20,765 bases of DNA from Candidatus Muiribacterium halophilum (GTDB lineage: Bacteria > Muiribacteriota > Muiribacteriia > Muiribacteriales > Muiribacteriaceae), in the NCBI GenBank assembly GCA_023228995.1, contig JALOAD010000057.1, positions 1-20,765 on the forward strand, given 5' to 3'. Below the pieces are notes generated by a model, which worked only from the letters and a program-made list of their open reading frames with translations, was not told where the DNA came from and ran no database searches. Of the stretch, positions 8,361 through 15,717 are shown in pieces. The first letter of the stretch is position 1. Every line of letters starts with the position of its first letter. The position numbers and the translations under genes are program-made.

Positions 8361-9350
8361 ATGAAAAATGAACCAGGAAATAAATTTGAAATATATAAAA
8401 CAGCAGATGGTGAAACACAAATAGAAGTAAAATTTACAACTGATACTGTCTGGCTGAATCAATATCAGTTAGCTCATCTTTTTGATACTGATAGAACATC
8501 TATTTCAAAACACATAAAAAAAATATTTGAAACTGGAGAACTTGAAGAAAATTCAACTTGTGCAAAAATTGCACAAGTTCAAAAAGAAGGTCAAAGAGAA
8601 ATAAGAAGAGAAGTATTACATTATAATTTAGATGTAATTATATCTGTTGGATATCGCGTAAACTCCGTTTTAGGAACCCAATTTCGTATATGGGCAACAA
8701 AGCTATTAAAAGATTATCTTACAGAAGGTTATGTCATTAACGAAAAACGATTAGCTCAAAAAAATCAGGAGATAAAAGTTTTAAAAGATGGTATCAGTAT
8801 ATTAAATCGAGTAATTGCTAAAGAGATTGAAAATGCTGAAAACAATTCTGAATGGCTTAATTTATTTTCAAAAGGACTAAAATTACTTGATGATTACGAC
8901 AATGGAAAACTAGATCAAAAAGGTAAAACTTTTGTTGAAACTGTATTTCCTGATTATGAGGAATATATCGAAATGATTAATAAAATGAATTCTGAATTCA
9001 AATCAGATATATTTGCAAAACCTAAAGATAAAAGTTTTAATAGCTCAATTAATCAAATAAAACAAAGCTTTTCTGGAAATGAACTTTACCCTTCAATCGA
9101 AGAAAAAGCAGCAAATTTACTATATTTTATTGTGAAAAATCATTCTTTTGTAGATGGCAATAAAAGAATAGCAGCTGCATGTTTTCTCCTTTTTCTAGAA
9201 AAAAATAAAATGCTTCAAAAAAATAATAATACAATTATTAGTAATGAAACGCTTGCATCATTAACACTTTATATTGCAAATAGTAAAGCCGAAGAATCAG
9301 AAACAGTCAAAAGACTAATTATAAGTTTACTTAATCGAAGTAAAATGTAA
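8361..9350 (+). CDS. RhuM-family protein fused to a Fic/Doc domain
   Basis: The ATG at 8361 is preferred to an in-frame TTG at 8349; a weak GGA lies eight bases upstream. The 329-residue product has a RhuM N-terminal half: TVWLNQYQLAHLFDTDRTSI looks like a DNA-binding helix-turn-helix, and HYNLDVIISVGYRVN plus GTQFRIWATKLLKDYL are the usual family signature. A helical linker follows, then a Fic/Doc domain with HSFVDGNKR, giving H261, D265, N267 and R269 of the HxFx(D/E)GNxR active site. Fic proteins usually transfer AMP to proteins; Doc phosphorylates EF-Tu. Which reaction occurs here cannot be told. No separate antitoxin gene and no clear (S/T)xxxE(G/N) inhibitory helix were seen. RhuM-Fic genes are frequently found beside type I restriction loci, as here, but the gene has its own promoter. 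Confidence 0.9.
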   Translation: MKNEPGNKFEIYKTADGETQIEVKFTTDTVWLNQYQLAHLFDTDRTSISKHIKKIFETGELEENSTCAKIAQVQKEGQREIRREVLHYNLDVIISVGYRVNSVLGTQFRIWATKLLKDYLTEGYVINEKRLAQKNQEIKVLKDGISILNRVIAKEIENAENNSEWLNLFSKGLKLLDDYDNGKLDQKGKTFVETVFPDYEEYIEMINKMNSEFKSDIFAKPKDKSFNSSINQIKQSFSGNELYPSIEEKAANLLYFIVKNHSFVDGNKRIAAACFLLFLEKNKMLQKNNNTIISNETLASLTLYIANSKAEESETVKRLIISLLNRSKM

Positions 9351-9410
9351 TATAAAAAAGTTTGTCATCCTAGTTACGATTCTGAGCCTGGATCTGTTCT
9401 TAGAAGCCGT

Positions 9411-9434
9411 GAAGTGGTGAAGTAGTGAGATGGT
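9411..9434 (+). repeat. Imperfect 8-bp tandem repeat (GAAGTGGT-like)
   Basis: Three adjacent 8-mers, GAAGTGGT, GAAGTAGT and GAGATGGT, are followed by a decayed fourth (GAAAGAGA). Similar GTGGTGA/ATGGTGA words occur in the spacer on the other side of the RhuM-Fic gene, on the opposite strand at 8244-8257 and on this strand at 8278-8289. Confidence 0.5.
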
Positions 9435-9456
9435 GAAAGAGAAAAGAATGTTGTCA

Positions 9457-9480
9457 TTCCCGCGAATGCGGGAATCCAGT
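9457..9480 (+). repeat. dRS3/REP-like hairpin repeat, copy 2
   Basis: ATTCCCGC (9457-9464) and GCGGGAAT (9469-9476) form a perfect 8-bp stem with loop GAAT, followed by CCAG. This fits ATTCCC-N8-GGGAAT exactly. It is the more GC-rich partner of the copy at 8061-8084, in the same orientation, and the two bracket the RhuM-Fic gene. Repeats of this form are widespread and often serve as insertion targets. Confidence 0.75.
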
Positions 9481-9715
9481 TTCTGCTCTGTACTTTACAA
9501 CACCATCTTTGCACTGTCATTACTGATCAGTTCAGCAATCCATGTTATTGCTTTGTCAACTCGAAGATTTTTTGGTCCGTGTACTGAATTTAAAAAATAT
9601 TTTGTTTATCTAATATATTGAGAAAACCCTCTTTATTATTGTATAATATTATAATGTGTAAATATCACTTTATTTTATAATCTAATTTTCTTTGATCAAA
9701 AAAATCATAAAAATC

Positions 9716-9755
9716 TGTCGACCTTCGGTAGTGTAAAAACTTTGGGGGGTCGACA
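9716..9755. repeat. TGTCGACC / GGTCGACA inverted repeat
   Basis: TGTCGACC (9716-9723) is perfectly inverted at 9748-9755, separated by 24 bases that include a run of six G overlapping the right arm. It stands out from the very AT-rich surroundings. It could be a paired end of a lost insertion sequence, an intergenic repeat or a structured RNA; none can be decided. No T-run follows, so it is not a normal terminator. Confidence 0.5.
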
Positions 9756-10065
9756 AATAAAACCTAAAGATGACATGGTTTTAACTTAAAAAAATGTTAT
9801 TATTTTAATAGTTGGATTTAAAAATGGCTTGAAACAGATTATCTGCTTAAATATTTCATTAATTCTGAAATCCTTTTATTTTTGGAAATGCTTTTTTTAA
9901 ATAATAGTAGAATTAATAGATATTGATTTCAGAAATTTTTAAAAAAGTAATTTTTGCTCTAATTGCTAATTTTTCATAGGTGATATCGATTTTATGAATT
10001 TTTATCTTGTACTTTTTAGTATTTTCAATTACAATTTTTATCTTAGACTATTTTTGCTTTTTCAT
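9756..10065. other. Gene-free AT-rich spacer upstream of hsdR
   Basis: No convincing reading frame is present on either strand. The only structure noticed is a perfect 10-bp inverted repeat, TTCTGAAATC (9863-9872) and GATTTCAGAA (9925-9934), with a 52-base gap, which could be chance in such AT-rich DNA. The stretch separates the repeat-rich region from the hsdR promoter. Confidence 0.5.
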
Positions 10066-10142
10066 TTACTGAAGTAAGTATTTTTTTTGATAAAATACTT
10101 TAACTTTACTATAAAAATAGTTTTTTTGGCAACAAAATAGTT
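10066..10142. promoter_or_regulatory. Operator-like repeats around the hsd promoter
   Basis: Three symmetrical or repeated sites crowd the promoter: TTACTGAAGTAA (10066-10077), a perfect 9-bp inverted repeat AAGTATTTT/AAAATACTT (10076-10084 and 10092-10100) that straddles the -35 hexamer, and a direct repeat AAAATAGTT (10114-10122 and 10134-10142) whose copies start exactly 20 bp apart, about two helical turns, around the expected transcription start. They look like binding sites for a regulator, but no dedicated control protein gene is seen in the operon. Confidence 0.4.
10087..10115 (+). promoter_or_regulatory. Sigma70-like promoter of the hsd operon
   Basis: TTGATA (10087-10092) and TATAAA (10110-10115) are separated by exactly 17 bases. 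Transcription would start near 10122, giving a leader of about 85 bases before the hsdR ATG at 10207. No other comparable promoter was seen upstream of later genes in the operon. Confidence 0.65.
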
Positions 10143-10206
10143 CAATTTGGTATGTAATTATATAAATTTAATTTCAAAAAATAAAATTATAAACAAGGCG
10201 TATATA

Positions 10207-13203
10207 ATGAAAAATGAAAAGCAGATTGAAGATTTATTTATAAATAAACTACAAGATCTTAAATATACATATCGCAAAGATATTAAAGATAAAAATTCAC
10301 TTGAAAATAATTTCCGAGAACATTTTGAAAGGCTTAACAGAGTTAAATTGAGTGATTCTGAATTTGCTCGTCTTAGGGATGAAATTATTATCTCTGATGT
10401 TTTTACAGCGTCAAAGACATTACGAGAAATAAATACATTTTTTAGAGAAGACGATACTCCTCTTCAATATACTCTAGTTAATATTAAAGATTGGTGTAAA
10501 AACAAATTTGAAGTAATTAATCAACTTAGAATTAATACTGAAAACAGTCATCAGCGATATGATGTAATTATTTTAATTAATGGGGTTCCAGTTGTTCAAA
10601 TTGAGCTCAAAACACTTCAAGTTACACCTAAAAAAGCGATGGAACAAATTGTAGAATACAAAAACGAACCCGGAAATGGTTTTACGAATACTTTATTATG
10701 TTTCATGCAACTTTTTATTGTCAGTAACGAAAGTAATACATATTATTTTGCAAATAACCATAAAGAACACTTTGCATTTAATGCAGAGGAAAGATTTTTA
10801 CCAATTTATCAATTTGCTGATGAAATTAACAATAAAATAACACATTTACATGATTTTGCTGAAAAGTTTCTTCCTAAATGTACTCTAGGTCAAATGATAA
10901 GTAGATACATAGTTCTTGTTGCTACCGAAAAAAAATTATTAGTTATGAGACCTTATCAAATTTATGCAGTTAAAAAAATTGTTGATTGTATTCATGAAAA
11001 TAGAGGCAACGGATATATCTGGCACACGACTGGTTCAGGTAAAACCTTGACTTCATTTAAAGCTTCCACATTATTAAAAGATAATCCTGATATTGAAAAA
11101 TGTTTATTTGTAGTTGATAGAAAGGATCTTGACAAACAGACAAGAGATGAATTTAATAAATTTCAGGAAAATTGTGTTGAAGAAAATACAAATACTGAAA
11201 CTCTAATTCAGAGGTTATTATCCGAAGATTATCGTGATAAAGTAATTGTTACAACAATTCAAAAACTTGGACTTGCTTTGGATGAAAATAATAGAATTAA
11301 TCAAAGAAGTAATGAAAATGGATTATTAAATTATAAAGAACGATTGAAACCCCTCAGTAATAAAAGAATTGTTATTATTTTTGATGAATGTCATCGTTCC
11401 CAGTTTGGAGATAATCACAGAGCAATAAAAGAATTTTTTCCTAAAGCTCAACTTTTTGGATTTACTGGGACTCCAATTTTTGACATAAATGCTAATTATA
11501 GGCAAATTGATGGCAATATAAGTTCATATAAAACTACAGAAGATGTTTTTGAAAAATTACTTCATTCATATACGATAACAGATGCAATTGAAGATAGAAA
11601 TGTTCTTCGGTTTCATATCGATTATTATACTGCTGATGATAAAAAATATATTAAATATCAAGACAAATTCGTAAAAAGAGGTGTTATTGATACAATTTTG
11701 GATAAACATGATTATGCTACCAATCTAAGAAGATTTAATGCGTTTTTAGCAACATCATCAATTAATGATGCTATTGAATATTATGAAATTTTTAAAGAAA
11801 TGCAGGAAGAACGTCAAAAACAAAATGAAAATTATAATTCTTTAAATATAACATGTGTGTTTTCTCCACCGGCAGAAGGTGTTCGTGATATTCAGCAGAT
11901 TCAGGAAGACTTGCCACAAGAGAAGGCTGACAATGAAAGTGAACCAGATAAAAAAAAGGAAGCTTTGAAAAACATTATAGACGATTATAACCAAAAATAT
12001 GGGACAAATTTCAGGTTGAATGATTTTGATTCATATTATCAGGATATACAGAAAAGAATTAAAGATCATAAGTATCCAAATTCTGAACATTCACACAAAA
12101 ATAAAATTGATATTGTAATAGTTGTTGATATGCTTTTGACTGGATTCGACTCAAAATTTCTTAATACTTTGTATGTTGACAAAAATTTAAAATATCATGG
12201 CCTGATACAGGCTTTTTCAAGAACAAACAGAGTATTGAATGATACAAAACCTTATGGGAATATTCTTGATTTCAGAAGGCAAACAACAGATGTGGATGAA
12301 GCAATAACACTTTTTTCAGGTGTCGATAGTAAAAGAGCTAAAGAAATCTGGTTGGTTGATCCAGCACCTGTCGTAATCGAAAATTATAAAAAAGCCGTAT
12401 CTGCCTTAGGTGATTTTATGGAAGAAAAAGATTTAGTATGTGAAGCTCACGATGTTTACAATCTTCAAGGTTATACTGCAAAAATTAATTTTATAAATAG
12501 ATTTAAAGAAGTTCAAAGATTAAAAACTCAACTAGATCAATTTACAGATTTAACGGATGAACAAAAAGCTGAAATAGAATCACTTTTATCAGAAGATAAA
12601 TTACGTTCATTCAGAAGTTCTTATCTGGAAACTGCAAAAGAATTAAAAGAAAAACAAACTAAAGAAGGAACAAAAGCAGATGATGTTTTTCAACAACTTG
12701 ATTTTGAGTTTATCCTATTTTCTTCTGCTATAATTGATTATGATTATATAATGTCTCTTCTTTCAAAATATACTCAAAATGAACCAGAAAAATGGATAGT
12801 AAATCGAGAACATTTAATAAAAATGTTGAATTCTAATTCAAATTTAATGGATGAACAAGAAGATATTATTGATTATATAAATTCTCTTAAAGTTGGTGAA
12901 CCATTAAATGAAAAAGAAATTAAAGAAAATTACAATAAATTTAAAACTGATAAAATTGTTAATGAAATTAATCGAATTGCATTAAAGTATGAATTAGAGA
13001 CTGATAATTTACAGAATTTTGTAAATGAAATTCTTAATCGTATGATTTTTGATGGTGAGAAATTAAATATTTTAATGGAACCACTTGACTTAGGTTGGAA
13101 AGAAAGAACAAAAAAAGAATTGAATTTGGTAGAAGATTTAATTCCAATACTAAAAAAAATGGCAAATGGACGTATAATTGCCGGTCTTGAAGCTTATGAA
13201 TAA
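10207..13203 (+). CDS. hsdR: Type I restriction enzyme, R subunit
   Basis: HsdR supplies ATP-driven DNA translocation and cleavage in the HsdR-M-S complex. The ATG at 10207 has AAGG eight bases upstream (10195-10198) and is preferred over an upstream in-frame TTG at 10147. The 998-residue product is of normal length. Its N-terminal nuclease domain shows the PD-(D/E)xK pattern D119...E133-x-K135 (RYDVIILINGVPVVQIELK). The helicase core follows, with Walker A HTTGSGKT (around 273-280), the DECH box (D393-H396), motif III FGFTGTP and motif VI QAFSRTNRVLN. The C-terminal ~250 residues are helical, as expected for the part that docks on HsdM. The gene is first in the operon, directly behind a good promoter, and overlaps hsdS by eight bases. 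All catalytic motifs look intact. Confidence 0.96.
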   Translation: MKNEKQIEDLFINKLQDLKYTYRKDIKDKNSLENNFREHFERLNRVKLSDSEFARLRDEIIISDVFTASKTLREINTFFREDDTPLQYTLVNIKDWCKNKFEVINQLRINTENSHQRYDVIILINGVPVVQIELKTLQVTPKKAMEQIVEYKNEPGNGFTNTLLCFMQLFIVSNESNTYYFANNHKEHFAFNAEERFLPIYQFADEINNKITHLHDFAEKFLPKCTLGQMISRYIVLVATEKKLLVMRPYQIYAVKKIVDCIHENRGNGYIWHTTGSGKTLTSFKASTLLKDNPDIEKCLFVVDRKDLDKQTRDEFNKFQENCVEENTNTETLIQRLLSEDYRDKVIVTTIQKLGLALDENNRINQRSNENGLLNYKERLKPLSNKRIVIIFDECHRSQFGDNHRAIKEFFPKAQLFGFTGTPIFDINANYRQIDGNISSYKTTEDVFEKLLHSYTITDAIEDRNVLRFHIDYYTADDKKYIKYQDKFVKRGVIDTILDKHDYATNLRRFNAFLATSSINDAIEYYEIFKEMQEERQKQNENYNSLNITCVFSPPAEGVRDIQQIQEDLPQEKADNESEPDKKKEALKNIIDDYNQKYGTNFRLNDFDSYYQDIQKRIKDHKYPNSEHSHKNKIDIVIVVDMLLTGFDSKFLNTLYVDKNLKYHGLIQAFSRTNRVLNDTKPYGNILDFRRQTTDVDEAITLFSGVDSKRAKEIWLVDPAPVVIENYKKAVSALGDFMEEKDLVCEAHDVYNLQGYTAKINFINRFKEVQRLKTQLDQFTDLTDEQKAEIESLLSEDKLRSFRSSYLETAKELKEKQTKEGTKADDVFQQLDFEFILFSSAIIDYDYIMSLLSKYTQNEPEKWIVNREHLIKMLNSNSNLMDEQEDIIDYINSLKVGEPLNEKEIKENYNKFKTDKIVNEINRIALKYELETDNLQNFVNEILNRMIFDGEKLNILMEPLDLGWKERTKKELNLVEDLIPILKKMANGRIIAGLEAYE

Positions 13204-14404
13204 TATAAATAAAAAGAAATTAGTACCGAAATATCGTTTTTCTGAATTTGAAAATAGTGGAGAATGGAATGTTAATTCACTTAAGGATTTAGCTAAAAGA
13301 AAAATTAAAAGAAATAAAAATATTAATTTGAAAAGAGTTTTATCAAATTCAGCTATTGATGGAATAATTGAACAAAATAATTTTTTTAAAAAAAATATTG
13401 CTAATGAGAATAATCTTGAAAATTATTTTTTAGTAGATAATGGTGATTATATTTATAACCCACGTATATCAAAAAATGCACCGGTTGGTCCGATTTCAAA
13501 AAATAAAATTGGTAAAGGTATAATGTCCCCTTTATATTTAATATTTCGTTTTAATATTGAACAAAATGATTTTTTTGAACATTTTTTTAAAACCAATTAT
13601 TGGCATAAATATTTGAATTATAAAGCAAATAGGGGTGCAAGATATGATAGATTGAATATAAGCAATGAAGATTTTTTTAATATGCTTTTACCATATCCAG
13701 AAGAATTGGAGCAGCAAAAAATTGCTGATTGTTTAACTTCCCTTGATGAACTTATTGAATTAGAAACACAAAAATTAGAAACCTACAAATTACATAAAAA
13801 AGGACTTATGCAAAAACTTTTTCCAGAGGAAGATAAGACAGTCCCTTCTTTACGCTTTCCAGAATTTGAAAATAGAATGGAATGGAAAAATATAATTTTA
13901 AGCGATTTATTGAATTATGAAAGACCAGAAAAATATATTGTCAATAATACTGAATATAATGGTGAAAATGTACCTGTGCTAACTGCAAATAAAAGTTTTA
14001 TACTTGGATATACTAATGAAACATATGGAATATTTAAAGATTTCCCTGTAATCATATTTGATGATTTCACTGTTGATATGAAATATGTAGATTTCCCTTT
14101 TAAAGTTAAATCATCAGCAATAAAAATTTTAAAAATAAAACAAAAAGATAATATTAAATTTTTGTTTGAATCAATGAAAATGATTAATTTTGATGCAAAA
14201 GAGCACAAAAGGTATTATATTTCTGAATTTCAATATTTTTTTTTAAAAGTACCTGAACCAAAGGAACAACAAAAAATCGCTGATTGTCTAAGTTCACTTG
14301 ATGAACTTATTAATGCCCAAAATGAAAAAATAGAAAATCTGAAAACTCATAAAAAAGGTTTAATACAAGGGTTGTTCCCTACTGTTGAGGAGGTGGACGA
14401 ATGA
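13196..14404 (+). CDS. hsdS: Type I restriction-modification specificity subunit
   Basis: HsdS selects the two-part recognition sequence. The ATG at 13196 lies inside the end of hsdR and is preferred to an in-frame TTG at 13178, although its ribosome-binding site is weak. The 402-residue product has the usual two target-recognition domains, each opening with a matching segment (YRFSEFENSGEW, LRFPEFENRMEW) and each followed by a conserved helix beginning EQQKIADCL(T/S)SLDELI and ending HKKGL(M/I)Q. The two halves are therefore an internal protein repeat. Target sequence cannot be predicted. A run of nine T (14236-14244) in the second half and a T7A8 run (13381-13395) in the first could be slippage sites. 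It overlaps the ATPase gene by four bases. Confidence 0.95.
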   Translation: MNNINKKKLVPKYRFSEFENSGEWNVNSLKDLAKRKIKRNKNINLKRVLSNSAIDGIIEQNNFFKKNIANENNLENYFLVDNGDYIYNPRISKNAPVGPISKNKIGKGIMSPLYLIFRFNIEQNDFFEHFFKTNYWHKYLNYKANRGARYDRLNISNEDFFNMLLPYPEELEQQKIADCLTSLDELIELETQKLETYKLHKKGLMQKLFPEEDKTVPSLRFPEFENRMEWKNIILSDLLNYERPEKYIVNNTEYNGENVPVLTANKSFILGYTNETYGIFKDFPVIIFDDFTVDMKYVDFPFKVKSSAIKILKIKQKDNIKFLFESMKMINFDAKEHKRYYISEFQYFFLKVPEPKEQQKIADCLSSLDELINAQNEKIENLKTHKKGLIQGLFPTVEEVDE

Positions 14405-15717
14405 GCATAACCGTTCCATCAACATTCGATAAAGAAGATTTTAAGAAGCTTATCAACAAGAAGCTTAATAACGATAATTTCCAACAATATAAAAAACTGT
14501 TTACTGACAATTATTTATGTTCAAGAGGTGAGGAACAATACAGATTGAAAGAGGGATTATCTGATGAGCTGCTTGTAAAATTGGATTTTGTTCTTAAGAG
14601 AATAGTAAAAAACAAACAATTTGATTCGTTAAAAGATATAGCCATGTTTTTAAGAATGCTACTTGAAGAGAAGAAATATATTGTATTGTTTGCCTATAAT
14701 GGCACAGGTAAGACAAGGCTTTCTGTGGAGTTCAAATCTTTGGGACAGCAGATTATTGAAGAGACAGACGAAAAAACTGCTGATACATTATATTATAATG
14801 CTTTTACCGAAGATCTTTTTTATTGGGATAATGATTTGAATAATGATACTGAACGCTTATTGAAGTTTAATAGTGGCTCTAGATTTTTTGCTGGATTAAG
14901 AGAATTAGAAATGGAAAATCGAATACGACCATTATTACATAGGTATGCTGATTTTGATTTTTTTATTGATTATGATGAAAAAACTGTAAGTTTTTCTAGA
15001 AGTTTAAGAGTTGATGAAGAAACAATAAGAATTGATAAATTAAAAATATCCCGTGGCGAAGAAAATATTTTTATATGGTGTTTTTTTCTCTCAGTTGTTC
15101 AATTAGTTGTTGATAAAGAAGAATCTTATGATTGGGTAAAATATATATATGTTGATGATCCTATTTCTTCTTTAGACGATAATAATGTTATTGCAGTTGC
15201 TAGTCATTTAGCACAATTAATGAAAGGTAAAGATTTAAAAGTAGTTGTTTCATCACATCACACTTTGTTTTTTAATGTTTTATGTAATGAAATTAATAAG
15301 GCTGGACAATTATTTTTGCAAAAAAATACAAAAGATGAGACATATATAATGAAAGATACATCAAAAACACCTTTTTTTCATCATGTAGCATTGTTAAAAG
15401 AGTTAAAAAAAATTGCAGATTCAGAAAAAATATATACATATCATTTTAATATTCTTAGAAATATATTGGAAAAAACAGCGTCTTTTCATGGCTTTAGTCA
15501 TTTTTCTTCTTGTTTAAGAAAGGAAACTGAAGAAGATGAACCTGTTAAAAAAAGAATATTAGATCTTTTAAGTCATGGGAATTATTCTTTGTTTGATCCT
15601 AAAGAAATGGTTCCAGAAAATAAAGAACATTTTATAAAAACGTTAAATAACTTTTTAGAGGATTACAAATTTAATGAAAAAATATTTGAAGAAGAGCAAT
15701 TTCTGGAGGAGCAATAA
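14401..15717 (+). CDS. PrrC/RloC-like ATPase, probable anticodon nuclease
   Basis: The 438-residue protein sits between hsdS and hsdM, translated from an ATGA overlap behind GAGGAGG. It has an ABC-type ATPase core: a variant Walker A AYNGTGKT (98-105, Ala in place of the first Gly), a signature-like KISRGEEN (215-222), Walker B YVDDPISSLD (250-259), wording typical of RloC/PrrC, and a His loop SSHH (284-287). The C-terminal ~110 residues contain LRNILEK with R353-x3-E357, then LSHG with H392, 35 residues after the Glu. E. coli PrrC uses R320-x3-E324...H356 as its tRNA-cutting triad, so order and spacing agree closely. PrrC is held silent by a type I R-M complex and released when a phage inhibitor attacks it. 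No Rad50-like coiled coil is present, so the gene is nearer PrrC than RloC. Nuclease activity is inferred; an uncharacterised ATPase of the same superfamily is the alternative. Confidence 0.72.
   Translation: MSITVPSTFDKEDFKKLINKKLNNDNFQQYKKLFTDNYLCSRGEEQYRLKEGLSDELLVKLDFVLKRIVKNKQFDSLKDIAMFLRMLLEEKKYIVLFAYNGTGKTRLSVEFKSLGQQIIEETDEKTADTLYYNAFTEDLFYWDNDLNNDTERLLKFNSGSRFFAGLRELEMENRIRPLLHRYADFDFFIDYDEKTVSFSRSLRVDEETIRIDKLKISRGEENIFIWCFFLSVVQLVVDKEESYDWVKYIYVDDPISSLDDNNVIAVASHLAQLMKGKDLKVVVSSHHTLFFNVLCNEINKAGQLFLQKNTKDETYIMKDTSKTPFFHHVALLKELKKIADSEKIYTYHFNILRNILEKTASFHGFSHFSSCLRKETEEDEPVKKRILDLLSHGNYSLFDPKEMVPENKEHFIKTLNNFLEDYKFNEKIFEEEQFLEEQ

Noticed and set aside
9430-9621. 63-codon plus-strand frame
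   Set aside because: It reads straight through the hairpin repeat at 9457-9480 (giving SFPRMRESS, a typical translated-repeat sequence), has no ribosome-binding site and resembles no protein.
9863-9934. 10-bp inverted repeat TTCTGAAATC / GATTTCAGAA as ends of a mobile element
   Set aside because: The gap is only 52 bp, the arms are AT-rich and neither target duplication nor similarity to other repeats in the window was found.
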